Positions 9,210 through 16,891 of a stretch of DNA of 64,000 nt are shown here, one piece after another (position 1 is the stretch's first letter; every line of letters starts with the position of its first letter). Both the position numbers and the translations under genes were made by a program. Below the pieces are notes generated by a model that was not told the origin of the DNA, did not search any database, and saw only the letters and a program-made list of their open reading frames with translations. The stretch covers positions 2,356,001-2,420,000 of the forward strand of contig NZ_CP061274.1 of assembly GCF_014775655.1 (NCBI RefSeq), in the 5' to 3' direction. The stretch comes from Clavibacter zhangzhiyongii (GTDB lineage: Bacteria; Actinomycetota; Actinomycetes; Actinomycetales; Microbacteriaceae).

Positions 9210-9226
9210 CGTCGCGCGCCGCGCCG

Positions 9227-9790
9227 TCAGCTGACCCGGAGCGCCAGCGCCTCGCTGCGCCAGCGCGCGAGCAGCTCCCACGGATCCGGCTGGCCGGCCT
9301 CGAGCGCGGCCACGTGCGCGCGCAGGTCCGCGTCGAGCGCGAACCACTCGGTGCGGGCGAAGCGCTGCCGCGCGAACTGCGCATGCCGCGCGCGCTCCAC
9401 GGCCCGGCCGCCGCGCTCGAACGCGAGCAGCTCGTCGTGCCGGAGCGTTCCGAGGCGCTGCCGCGGGTTCGCGCTGGTGCCGATCTTCATCCGGTCGCCG
9501 AAGCGGATGTAGTAGACGACATCGACCCGGGGCGGCGTGAGCTCGCCGTCGGGGTGGTCGCCGTGCCGCCACTCGCACACCGCGCACAGCCAGCCGGTCA
9601 GATACCGCACGCCGAGGCGCGATCCGCAGGCCGGGCACGGCGACGGCAGCACGTCCTCCACGCCGTGCGCCCGCTCCGCCCATCCGGCCGCCGCGACGAG
9701 GTGCGCCGCGCACAGCGGCACGGGCGCGTCGCGCTCGGCCGGAGCCGCGCAGCCCTCGGCACGGCACCCCGCTGATCCCCTCGACGTCAT
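9227..9790 (-). CDS. T5orf172 (GIY-YIG-like) domain protein with Cys-rich N-terminus
   Basis: A 187-residue protein. The N-terminal half carries Cys/His pairs (GCRAEGC...LCAAH and CPACGSRLG...LCAVCEW) typical of zinc-binding knuckles. The C-terminal half is a T5orf172/MUG113-type domain: VDVVYYIRFGDRMKIGTSAN, then PRQRLGTL and FARTEWFAL, a divergent GIY-YIG fold in which YYI and KIG mark the catalytic sheet. Related domains are found in phage and mobile-element proteins, and a nuclease function is plausible. TAGCGT lies 6 bases before the ATG at 9790. It sits tail to tail with the PD-(D/E)XK-like gene, 17 bases apart. Confidence 0.75.
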   Translation of the reverse strand: MTSRGSAGCRAEGCAAPAERDAPVPLCAAHLVAAAGWAERAHGVEDVLPSPCPACGSRLGVRYLTGWLCAVCEWRHGDHPDGELTPPRVDVVYYIRFGDRMKIGTSANPRQRLGTLRHDELLAFERGGRAVERARHAQFARQRFARTEWFALDADLRAHVAALEAGQPDPWELLARWRSEALALRVS

Positions 9791-9796
9791 GCTCCG

Positions 9797-9802
9797 ACGC
9801 TA
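9797..9802 (-). promoter_or_regulatory. -10 element TAGCGT, leaderless
   Basis: Minus-strand TAGCGT, 6 bases before the ATG at 9790. Confidence 0.55.
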
Positions 9803-9912
9803 GGCCGGGCGGCCGACACCGGATGCCGAGGGCATCGCGAGCGACGGCGCCCGAACGGGGGCGGGACCCATCCGCCATGCGTCCCTACGCTCGATGGGAC
9901 CCAGGAGGATCC

Positions 9913-10458
9913 TTGCCCCGACACGCCTTCGCGATGCCCGCCCTCGCGCTCATGCTCGCCCTGTCCATCTCCGGATGCTCGTCCACGCCGGCGGAGCCGG
10001 ACATCACGACGTCCCCCACGACGGCCGAGGCGGCACCGGCCCCCTCCGCGACCCCGGAGCCCGTCGACACCTCGGCAGCTGCCATCGCTTCGGCGATCAA
10101 GGCGTCGGTCCCGTCCGCCGGCGATGTGGTGCAGATCACCGAGGACAACGACCCGAACGACGTGATCGGTCGACCGACCGGGTACGTCGACGCCGCCACG
10201 CTCTACGACACCCGCGTGACGTGCGACGAGCTCGGTGCGGAGTGCGGGGCGTCCGTCGAGATCTGGGGCGATCCCGCTGCCGCGCAGGCGCGGATGGACT
10301 ACATCCAAGGCATCCTCGCCTCCACCACGGCGCTCGGGACCGAGTACGACTATGTGCGGGGCGACGCCATCATCCGGGTCACCGGCGTCCTGAAGCCCTC
10401 CGAGGCATCGGAGTACGAAGCCGCCATCGACGCGTACCTGGGCGCTCCCACCGGGTGA
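9913..10458 (+). CDS. Hypothetical lipoprotein
   Basis: A 181-residue exported lipoprotein. A basic start (LPRHAFA) leads to a hydrophobic stretch and the lipobox LSISGC, with the lipidated Cys at about residue 20, then a Pro/Thr/Ala-rich tether and a globular domain of about 130 residues with one Cys pair (VTCDELGAEC). The TTG at 9913 is chosen because AGGAGG ends 4 bases upstream; an ATG at 9934 would also leave a signal peptide. No known domain is recognised. It converges with the next gene, 20 bases apart. Confidence 0.78.
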   Translation: MPRHAFAMPALALMLALSISGCSSTPAEPDITTSPTTAEAAPAPSATPEPVDTSAAAIASAIKASVPSAGDVVQITEDNDPNDVIGRPTGYVDAATLYDTRVTCDELGAECGASVEIWGDPAAAQARMDYIQGILASTTALGTEYDYVRGDAIIRVTGVLKPSEASEYEAAIDAYLGAPTG

Positions 10459-10478
10459 CCCGTGCAGGGTCGCCGCCC

Positions 10479-10883
10479 CTACCCCCGCGCCCGCACCACC
10501 ACGGGCGCCGCGTCCTCGAGGCCGCGGCGGAGCTCCACCGACGTCCACGGCACGGGCGCCTCGGCGAAGATCGGCTCGAGGACCTCCCACATGATCCGGC
10601 GGTCCGGCCCCACGAAGTACACGTCGTAGGAGTCCTCGCCGAACTCGTTGCCGTCGATCCAGCCCGCCTCGAGCAGCTGGAGGGCGTCGTCGCCGGCGAT
10701 CTCGGTCGCGGCGAGCGACTCGAACGCCTCGTACGCCGACGCGGACTCGTCGGCCTCGAACCGCAGGACGACCCAGTCGTCGGGCTCCTCCTCGCGCGTC
10801 CAGGGCTGCGCGACCGCGACGATGGCGAGGGTGAGCCCGGTGATGATCCCGCTGAGGAGGAGCGCCTTGATCCGCGGCGTCAT
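10479..10883 (-). CDS. Hypothetical membrane-anchored protein
   Basis: A 134-residue protein of unknown function. One transmembrane helix at about residues 5-25 (IKALLLSGIITGLTLAIVAV) is followed by an acidic extracytoplasmic domain (TREEEPDDW, then DDALQLLEAGWIDGNEFGED, then YDVYFVGPDRRIMWEVLEP). The domain content looks like a small alpha/beta fold but no family is recognised. The ATG at 10883 is the natural start of the helix; no strong RBS is seen. Confidence 0.65.
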   Translation of the reverse strand: MTPRIKALLLSGIITGLTLAIVAVAQPWTREEEPDDWVVLRFEADESASAYEAFESLAATEIAGDDALQLLEAGWIDGNEFGEDSYDVYFVGPDRRIMWEVLEPIFAEAPVPWTSVELRRGLEDAAPVVVRARG

Positions 10884-11040
10884 GCCCGCGTCCGTCCGGC
10901 GTCGACTGCCCTGCTCATGCGACCTCCCCGTCCCGGCGTCGGCCCTCGGGACGGCGGCGCCTCGTCCAGTATCGCCGAGCGCCCGGCCGGGTCCGGTGAC
11001 GATCCGCTGATGACCGTGGACCGGGAACGGTCCTGGTGGC

Positions 11041-11046
11041 TAGCGT
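11041..11046 (+). promoter_or_regulatory. -10 element TAGCGT upstream of a MarR-like gene
   Basis: TAGCGT lies about 57 bases before the GTG at 11104. The resulting leader contains GGAGGA just before the start codon, so this is a leadered transcript, in contrast to its many leaderless neighbours. Confidence 0.45.
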
Positions 11047-11103
11047 GCGTCTGCGACGAGGCGCCGACCAGGGGCCGGAGCATCGGCGCCACCGGAGGAG
11101 CAC

Positions 11104-11526
11104 GTGGACGACGACGACGACGCCGAGCACATGATCACCGCCATGTCGTCGGTGTTCGACCGGATGGACGCGGCCACGATCGCGGCCTGGGACGGGTTGA
11201 CCGGCCTGCAGATCCAGCTCCTCCGCGTCGTCGCGACCGGCATGCGCGTCGACCGGCAGTCCCTCGGCGTCTGGACGCGCACGTCGCGCGGGGCCCTCGT
11301 GCCGAGCCTCGCGGCGCTGCTCCAGCGGCAGGTCCTCGAGGAGCAGGTCGACCGCGAGGGCCCGCACCTCGTGGTCGCGCCCACCGGGGAGGCGCTCCTC
11401 GCGCGCGTCCACCGGGCGCGCACCCGCTGGCTCCGCGACGCCGCCGCGGCCGCCGAGCCCGCCGTCGACGAGGGCGAGCTGCGGCGCGCGGTGGAGCTGC
11501 TGCGCCGCGTCGCGGACGGCGCCTGA
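11104..11526 (+). CDS. MarR-like winged-helix protein
   Basis: A 140-residue probable DNA-binding protein. After an acidic N-terminus beginning with a run of Asp, the central part (LTGLQIQLLRVVATG, then QSLGVWTRTSRGALVPSLAALLQRQVLEEQ) fits a MarR-like wHTH with recognition helix and wing, followed by a C-terminal dimerisation helix (GELRRAVELLRRV). The assignment is from pattern only and could be a divergent family. The GTG at 11104 is supported by GGAGGA 4 bases upstream. It is followed 49 bases later by the permease gene, which has its own promoter. Confidence 0.6.
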   Translation: MDDDDDAEHMITAMSSVFDRMDAATIAAWDGLTGLQIQLLRVVATGMRVDRQSLGVWTRTSRGALVPSLAALLQRQVLEEQVDREGPHLVVAPTGEALLARVHRARTRWLRDAAAAAEPAVDEGELRRAVELLRRVADGA

Positions 11527-11563
11527 TCCGCGCCCTGCCCTTCACCCGCCGGAAGCGCGCCCC

Positions 11564-11569
11564 TAGTGT
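11564..11569 (+). promoter_or_regulatory. Promoter with -35 TTCACC and -10 TAGTGT, leaderless
   Basis: TAGTGT ends 6 bases before the ATG at 11576, and TTCACC lies exactly 17 bases upstream of it. This is one of the few leaderless starts here with a recognisable -35. Confidence 0.6.
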
Positions 11570-11575
11570 GGGGAA

Positions 11576-13042
11576 ATGGCGAATCCCATCGAGGCAGACG
11601 CACCATCGCGCAGCGTGCTCAAGCGGTCCATCACGGCCAAGCAGCTGTACTTCTACGTCGTCGGCGACGTCCTCGGATCCGGCATCTACGTGCTCGTCGG
11701 TCTCGTGGCCGCCGCCGTGGGCGGTGCGTTCTGGATGGCGTTCCTCGTGGGCGTCTCCATCGCCACCATCACCGGCCTCGCCTACGCGGAGCTCGTGACG
11801 AAGTACCCGCAGGCCGCCGGCGCCTCGCTGTACATCAACAAGGCGTTCCGCAGCCCCGTGCTCACGTTCTTCATCACCATCTGCATGCTGAGCGCCAACA
11901 TGGCCGCGGTCGGATCCCTCGCCGCCGGCTTCGTGCGCTACCTCAGCGACCTCATCGGGCTGCCGGAGTCGGCCATCTGGGCGACCACCGGCATCGCCGT
12001 CGCGTTCGTGGCCGTCATCACGCTCATCAACCTCATCGGCATCAGCGAGTCGGTGATCGCGAACGTGGTCATGACGTTCGTCGAGATCAGCGGCCTCGTC
12101 GTGGTCGTCGCCATCGGCGTGATCGCGCTGGTCGAGGGCGTCGGCGACCCGGCCGTGCTGCTGCAGTTCCAGGTCGAGGGCGGCGGCGGATCCGCGGTGC
12201 TGGCCGTGCTCGCCGGCGTCTCCCTCGCCTTCTTCGCCATGACCGGCTTCGAGAACGCGGCCAACGTCGCCGAGGAGACCATCGACCCGTCGCGCGCGTT
12301 CCCCCGCGCGCTCATCGGCGGCATGATGACCGCCGGCGTCGTCTACGTGCTCGTCTCGATGGCCGCGGCCCTCGCCGTGCCCATCGGCGACCTCGCCGGC
12401 AACACGCTCCTCGAGGTGATCCGCGCCGACCTGTTCTTCATCCCCGCCGCGGTCATGCTGGTGGTCTTCGGCCTGATCGCCATGGTCGCCATCAGCAACA
12501 CCGCGCTCGTGACCGTGGTGGCCCAGTCGCGGATCCTGTTCGGCATGGCCCGCGAGAACGTCGTGCCCGCGATCTTCGCCAAGGTGCACCCGGCCCGTCG
12601 CAGCCCCTACGTGGCGCTGATCTTCGGCGGCGCCGTCGTGGCCGCGCTCCTCATCATCGGCGCGGCGGTCCGCTCCAGCCAGGCCGGCATCCCCGAGGAC
12701 GAGCGGCTCGACATCGTCGACCGGCTCGCCACCATCACCGTGGTGTTCCTCCTCTTCATCTACGCGCTCGTGATCGTCGCGTGCCTGAAGCTCCGCGGCC
12801 ACGACGAGACGGACGACACCTACCGCGCGAACACGCCGCTGCTGATCGTCGGGATCCTCGGCAACGTCGCCGTGCTGATCTACACGCTCGTCGACGACCC
12901 GGACGCCCTGTGGTGGGTCGCCGGCCTGCTCGCGCTGGGGCTCGTGCTCTACCTGCTGCAGCGGGCGTTCGGGAAGAAGGCACCCGAGCTCGCGGACGCC
13001 GCCGGCGTCGCCGCGGCCGGCCCCACGGACAGGGAGGTCTGA
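11576..13042 (+). CDS. APC-superfamily amino acid permease
   Basis: A 488-residue integral membrane transporter with about 12 hydrophobic segments. It begins near residue 18 with the APC signature (ITAKQLYFYVVGDVLGSGIY) and includes AYAELVTKYPQAAGASLYI in TM2-3 and FFAMTGFENAANVAEE in TM6, the substrate-proximal loop of cationic/neutral amino acid transporters. Likely a proton-coupled amino acid importer or exchanger; substrate unknown. The stop at 13042 is 2 bases from the universal stress protein ATG, so the two genes form an operon. It is transcribed from a leaderless promoter. Confidence 0.9.
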   Translation: MANPIEADAPSRSVLKRSITAKQLYFYVVGDVLGSGIYVLVGLVAAAVGGAFWMAFLVGVSIATITGLAYAELVTKYPQAAGASLYINKAFRSPVLTFFITICMLSANMAAVGSLAAGFVRYLSDLIGLPESAIWATTGIAVAFVAVITLINLIGISESVIANVVMTFVEISGLVVVVAIGVIALVEGVGDPAVLLQFQVEGGGGSAVLAVLAGVSLAFFAMTGFENAANVAEETIDPSRAFPRALIGGMMTAGVVYVLVSMAAALAVPIGDLAGNTLLEVIRADLFFIPAAVMLVVFGLIAMVAISNTALVTVVAQSRILFGMARENVVPAIFAKVHPARRSPYVALIFGGAVVAALLIIGAAVRSSQAGIPEDERLDIVDRLATITVVFLLFIYALVIVACLKLRGHDETDDTYRANTPLLIVGILGNVAVLIYTLVDDPDALWWVAGLLALGLVLYLLQRAFGKKAPELADAAGVAAAGPTDREV

Positions 13043-13044
13043 CC

Positions 13045-13500
13045 ATGCACGTGATCGTCGCCACCGACGGATCCCAGGCGTCGCTCGAGGGAGCCCGCCA
13101 GTTCAAGCTGATCGCCGACTCGCGCGAGATCCGCGACGTCACGGTGCTCGCCGTCGTGAGCCCGTACGCTGCCGCCCCCTTCGCCAACGAGCTCGGCCCG
13201 CAGCACCCGCACGCGCAGACCGAGCTGAGCTACCGCAAGGACGCCGAGATCGCCGTGGGCGTGGTCGCCGCGGTGTTCGACGGCTGGGGGCCGCGCATCC
13301 ACCGCGACGTGCGCAGCGGCTCCCCCGCGACGGAGATCATCCGCGCCGCCGAGGAGCTCCCCGCCGACCTGATCTCCATGGCCGCGGGCAGCCGCGGCCT
13401 CACCGCGACGATCCTGTTGGGCAGCACCGCCTCGCGCGTGCAGCACTCGGCGCCGTGCCCGGTGCTGATCTGCCGGCCGACGCGGCCGCGCCGCGGGTAG
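13045..13500 (+). CDS. Universal stress protein (UspA family)
   Basis: A 151-residue single-Usp-domain cytoplasmic protein: MHVIVATDGSQASLEGAR at the N-terminus (strand 1 and ATP-site Asp), and SMAAGSRGLTATILLGSTAS, then CPVLICRP, the G-x2-G-x9-G-[ST] nucleotide-binding motif at about residues 113-130. It starts 2 bases after the permease stop, with AGGGAGG upstream, so it is co-translated with it. Transporter-Usp pairs are known in other bacteria, where the Usp subunit may regulate the carrier. Confidence 0.92.
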   Translation: MHVIVATDGSQASLEGARQFKLIADSREIRDVTVLAVVSPYAAAPFANELGPQHPHAQTELSYRKDAEIAVGVVAAVFDGWGPRIHRDVRSGSPATEIIRAAEELPADLISMAAGSRGLTATILLGSTASRVQHSAPCPVLICRPTRPRRG

Positions 13501-13526
13501 AGCGCGACCGGGCCGACGCCGCGGGA

Positions 13527-13934
13527 TCAGTCGAGCGCCTCGAACACCATGGTCGCCTGGATCCGGTCGCCGCCGCCCAGGCCCTTGCTCCCCGAGACGG
13601 CCGTCGAGATGGTGTGCAGCCGGTAGCCCCGCGCCGCCTGGGCGTTGATCGCCCTCTCCAGCTCGGTGAGGTTGCCGGACCCCGTGCCCCACACCTTCTC
13701 CTTGAGGATGGTCTGCAGCACGACGTAGTCCTTCCCGCGCTTCCGCGGCGTCGCGACCGGCTCGCTCGCTGTCTCGTCGGTCACGGGCGCCGCGGATGCC
13801 ACGGGCGCCACGGCGGGCGGGCCGTATCCGGGAGGCGGCGGGGGTTGCACCGTCTCCGTCCACCGCGTGCCGTCCCACCAGCGCATGGTCCCGGATCCGT
13901 CGTCGTACCAACCGGCCTGCGCCTCAGCCGCCAT
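13527..13934 (-). CDS. DUF2510 plus DUF4177-like protein
   Basis: A 135-residue protein beginning with a DUF2510 motif (AGWYDDGSGTMRWWDGTRWTE), the Trp-rich module common at actinobacterial N-termini. A Pro-rich linker follows, then a C-terminal region (KDYVVLQTILKEKVWG, then LERAINAQAARGYRLHTIS, then RIQATMVFE) resembling DUF4177-type small domains. The ATG at 13934 starts directly at the DUF2510 unit. The frame stays open upstream to 14057 but without homology. Function unknown; probably cytoplasmic, as no membrane segment is present. Confidence 0.8.
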   Translation of the reverse strand: MAAEAQAGWYDDGSGTMRWWDGTRWTETVQPPPPPGYGPPAVAPVASAAPVTDETASEPVATPRKRGKDYVVLQTILKEKVWGTGSGNLTELERAINAQAARGYRLHTISTAVSGSKGLGGGDRIQATMVFEALD

Positions 13935-14171
13935 GGCCTCGCCTCTCGTCGTGAGCTCCTCCGCCCATCGTGCTCCGTCGGGGGCGGGGCGGTCGCGCCT
14001 GCCGGCTGCACGAACCGCCGTCCCCGCACCGCCCGAATGTAAAGCCCATGTGAACACTTCTCGCCCCGGCCGATCCCGTGCGTATCGTGCTCAGGACCTC
14101 CCGGCCCGACCCGCCGCGGCGCGACCGGGAGGATCCCCCACCCGAGAACGCCGACACGCACGGAGGCTTTC

Positions 14172-15572
14172 ATGGCACCCGCACCGCAGCTGCACAAGGG
14201 ACTGACGCAGAGACAGCTCAGCATGATCGCGATCGGCGGGGTGATCGGCGCCGGCCTCTTCGTCGGCTCCGGCGTCGTCATCAACGGCGCCGGCCCCGGC
14301 GCGTTCCTCACCTACGCGATCTCGGGCGTCCTCATCATCCTGGTGATGCGGATGCTCGGCGAGATGGCCACCGCGAACCCGAGCACCGGCTCCTTCGCCG
14401 ACTACGCCCGCCACGCCCTCGGCGGCTGGGCCGGCTTCTCGATGGGGTGGCTGTACTGGTACTTCTGGGTCATCGTCGTCGGCTTCGAGGCGGTCGCCGG
14501 CGCGAAGGCCCTCACCTACTGGTTCGATGCCCCGCTCTGGTTGCTGTCCCTCGGCCTCATGGCGCTGATGACCGCCACGAACCTCGTCTCCGTGGGCGCG
14601 TTCGGGGCGTTCGAGTACTGGTTCGCGGGGATCAAGGTGGCCGCCATCATCCTGTTCCTCGGCCTCGGCGGGCTCTACGTGCTCGGCATCTGGCCCGGCC
14701 GCTCCGCCGACTTCTCGAACCTCACCGCACACGGCGGCTTCTTCCCGAACGGCGTCGGCGCGATCTTCTCCTCGGTCGTCGTCGTGATCTTCTCCATGGT
14801 CGGCGCGGAGATCGCCACCATCGCCGCGGCCGAGTCGAAGGACCCGGCGACCGCGATCCGGAAGTCCACCAACTCCGTGATCCTCCGCATCTCGCTCTTC
14901 TTCGTCGGCTCCCTGTTCCTGCTCGCCGTGATCCTCCCGTGGGACTCCACGGAGCTCGGCGCCTCGCCGTTCGTGAGCGCCTTCGACCGGATGGGCATCC
15001 CGTTCGTGGGCGACGTGATGAACGCGGTCGTCCTCACGGCCGTGCTCTCCTGCTTGAACTCCGGCCTCTACACGGCGTCGCGCATGCTCTTCGTGCTGGC
15101 CGGCCGACGGGAGGCGCCCGCGCGGCTGGTGCAGGTGACGTCCCGGGGCGTGCCGCGCGCGGCGATCCTGCTCTCGTCGGTCGTCGGCTTCCTCTGCGTG
15201 ATCGCCGCGGCCGTCTCCCCCGACACCGTCTTCCTGTTCCTGCTGAACTCCTCGGGCGCGATCATCCTGTTCGTCTACCTGCTCATCGCGATCTCGCAGA
15301 TCGTCCTCCGCCGCCGCAACGGATCCGCAGGGCTCGTGGTGCGGATGTGGCTGTTCCCTGGCCTCTCGATCCTCACGGTCGCGGGGATCGTCGCGGTGCT
15401 GGTGCAGATGGCGCTGGATCCCGAGATCCGCCCCCAGCTCGTCCTGAGCCTCGTCGCGTGGGCGGTCGTGCTCGGGCTGTACGCGGTGACGAAGGCGCGG
15501 AGCGGGTCGGTGGATCCGGCGGCGGCCGTCGAGGAGCCGGAGGTCGCCGTCGCCATCGCGCGCGAGGCCTGA
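14172..15572 (+). CDS. AAT-family amino acid permease (GabP-like)
   Basis: A 466-residue transporter of the amino acid transporter (AAT) family: HKGLTQRQLSMIAIGGVIGA at residues 8-27, followed by GLFVGSG, then MRMLGEMATANPSTGSFADYA in TM2-3, and VFSMVGAE-type TM6 (FSMVGAEIATIAAAESKDP). Twelve hydrophobic segments are visible. The nearest described family members import GABA, proline or aromatic amino acids; the substrate cannot be fixed. The leader upstream (from about 14090) contains TATCGT and a GGAGG-type RBS (CGGAGG) close to the ATG. It stands alone, followed by the phosphatase gene with its own promoter. Confidence 0.9.
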   Translation: MAPAPQLHKGLTQRQLSMIAIGGVIGAGLFVGSGVVINGAGPGAFLTYAISGVLIILVMRMLGEMATANPSTGSFADYARHALGGWAGFSMGWLYWYFWVIVVGFEAVAGAKALTYWFDAPLWLLSLGLMALMTATNLVSVGAFGAFEYWFAGIKVAAIILFLGLGGLYVLGIWPGRSADFSNLTAHGGFFPNGVGAIFSSVVVVIFSMVGAEIATIAAAESKDPATAIRKSTNSVILRISLFFVGSLFLLAVILPWDSTELGASPFVSAFDRMGIPFVGDVMNAVVLTAVLSCLNSGLYTASRMLFVLAGRREAPARLVQVTSRGVPRAAILLSSVVGFLCVIAAAVSPDTVFLFLLNSSGAIILFVYLLIAISQIVLRRRNGSAGLVVRMWLFPGLSILTVAGIVAVLVQMALDPEIRPQLVLSLVAWAVVLGLYAVTKARSGSVDPAAAVEEPEVAVAIAREA

Positions 15573-15604
15573 TCCAGCCCGCCGGTTGCCGCGTGCCCGC
15601 TGGT

Positions 15605-15610
15605 TAGGCT
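15605..15610 (+). promoter_or_regulatory. -10 element TAGGCT, leaderless
   Basis: TAGGCT lies 7 bases before the ATG at 15618; no RBS fits in between. Confidence 0.6.
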
Positions 15611-15617
15611 GGCTCGC

Positions 15618-16310
15618 ATGGCGACAGTGATCCTCGTGCGGCACGGACGCACCACAGCGAACGCGACCGGGATCCTGGCCGGGCGCACCCCCGGCGTCGA
15701 CCTCGACGACACCGGGCGCGAGCAGGCGGACCGCACCGCCGAGCGGCTCGCCTCAGTGCCGCTCGCGGCCGTCGTCTCCAGCCCGCTGCAGCGCTGCTGG
15801 GAGACCGCGCAGCGGATCCTCGATCGGCAGACGGGGAAGCCCGCCCAGCCCGTCGACCCCGACCTCACCGAGTGCGACTACGGCGACTGGCAGGGCCGCG
15901 CCCTCGCCGACCTCGCCACGGAGGACCTCTGGAAGACGGTCCAGTCGACCCCGTCCGCGGTCGTCTTCCCCGGCGGCGAGTCCATGGCCGGGATGCAGGC
16001 ACGCGCGGTCGCCGCGATCCGCCGCCATGACGCCGCCATCGAGGCCGAGCACGGGCCGGGCGCGGTGTGGGTCGCGGTCAGCCACGGCGACGTCATCAAG
16101 TCGATCCTCGCCGACGCATACGGCATGCACCTCGACCTCTTCCAGCGCATCGACGTGGGCCCGGCCTCCGTCTCGATCGTGCGCTACGGCGCGGGACGGC
16201 CGACCGTCCACGCCACCAACACCGACGCCGGCGACCTCTCCTGGCTGGCGGCGAGCGTCGGATCCGGCGATGCGCCGGTCGGCGGCGGCGCCGGGCACAG
16301 CACCCCGTGA
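15618..16310 (+). CDS. Histidine phosphatase family protein (MSMEG_4193-like)
   Basis: A 230-residue phosphoglycerate-mutase-like phosphatase. It shows the RHG catalytic motif (ILVRHGRTTANATG, nucleophilic His near residue 9), DLTECDYGDWQG in the middle, and AVSHGDVIKSILAD supplying the second catalytic His. It heads a conserved actinobacterial triplet with a DUF3090 protein and a SCO1664-type protein, all on the same strand with short spacing. In many actinomycetes the triplet lies near mshC, the mycothiol ligase gene; here the defence island begins straight after it. Physiological substrate unknown. Confidence 0.9.
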   Translation: MATVILVRHGRTTANATGILAGRTPGVDLDDTGREQADRTAERLASVPLAAVVSSPLQRCWETAQRILDRQTGKPAQPVDPDLTECDYGDWQGRALADLATEDLWKTVQSTPSAVVFPGGESMAGMQARAVAAIRRHDAAIEAEHGPGAVWVAVSHGDVIKSILADAYGMHLDLFQRIDVGPASVSIVRYGAGRPTVHATNTDAGDLSWLAASVGSGDAPVGGGAGHSTP

Positions 16311-16321
16311 TCGCACGCGCC

Positions 16322-16327
16322 TAGAGT
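16322..16327 (+). promoter_or_regulatory. -10 element TAGAGT, leaderless
   Basis: TAGAGT lies 6 bases before the ATG at 16334, so the DUF3090 gene may also be transcribed separately from the phosphatase gene. Confidence 0.55.
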
Positions 16328-16333
16328 GGGAGC

Positions 16334-16891
16334 ATGCCCACACGAGCCCTCGAATTCGACTGGCCCGACCGGGCCGTGGTCGGCACCATCGGCCTCCCGG
16401 GCGCCCGCACCTTCTACTTCCAGGTGCGCTCCGGTCCGCAGCTGGTGACCATCGCCCTCGAGAAGCAGCAGTCCGCGCTGCTCGCCGAGAAGATCGAGGA
16501 GATCCTCGACCAGCTCGTCACCGTCGAGGGCAACCCGTTCAGCGTCCCCACGAGCACGCCCCCGGAGCTCGTCGACAACGACCCGCTCGAGGACGTCGAC
16601 GAGCGCTGGCGCACCGGCGCCATGGGCCTCGGCTGGGATCCGTCGATGGCCCAGGTGGTCATCGAGGCGTACCCGCTCGCGGAGGACGACGACAGCGACG
16701 ACTTCGACCTGCCGAGCGCCGACGACGACACGGCCGACACCGAGATGCTCGTGGTGCGGATGCCCGTCGGTGCGGCCCGCGCGTTCGCGAAGCGCACCCA
16801 CGAGATCGTGGGCGCCGGCCGCCCGATCTGCGCCCTGTGCGGCTACCCCATCGACCCCGACGGGCACATCCACACCTTCCCCGACAACTGA
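16334..16891 (+). CDS. DUF3090 family protein
   Basis: A 185-residue cytoplasmic protein matching DUF3090: ALEFDWPDRAVVGTIGLPGA, then RTFYFQVRSGPQLVTIALEKQQ at the N-terminus, VVRMPVGAARAFAKRTHEIV, and a C-terminal zinc-knuckle-like CALCGYPIDPDGH. It is always found beside the MSMEG_4193-type phosphatase and the SCO1664-type protein in actinobacteria, but no biochemical role is established. Its stop overlaps the next start (TGATG), indicating coupling. Confidence 0.9.
   Translation: MPTRALEFDWPDRAVVGTIGLPGARTFYFQVRSGPQLVTIALEKQQSALLAEKIEEILDQLVTVEGNPFSVPTSTPPELVDNDPLEDVDERWRTGAMGLGWDPSMAQVVIEAYPLAEDDDSDDFDLPSADDDTADTEMLVVRMPVGAARAFAKRTHEIVGAGRPICALCGYPIDPDGHIHTFPDN

Noticed and set aside
13045-13911. 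Long minus-strand frames opposite the universal stress protein gene.
   Set aside because: They lack start signals and any motif, while the sense strand encodes an intact Usp with its nucleotide-binding motif.
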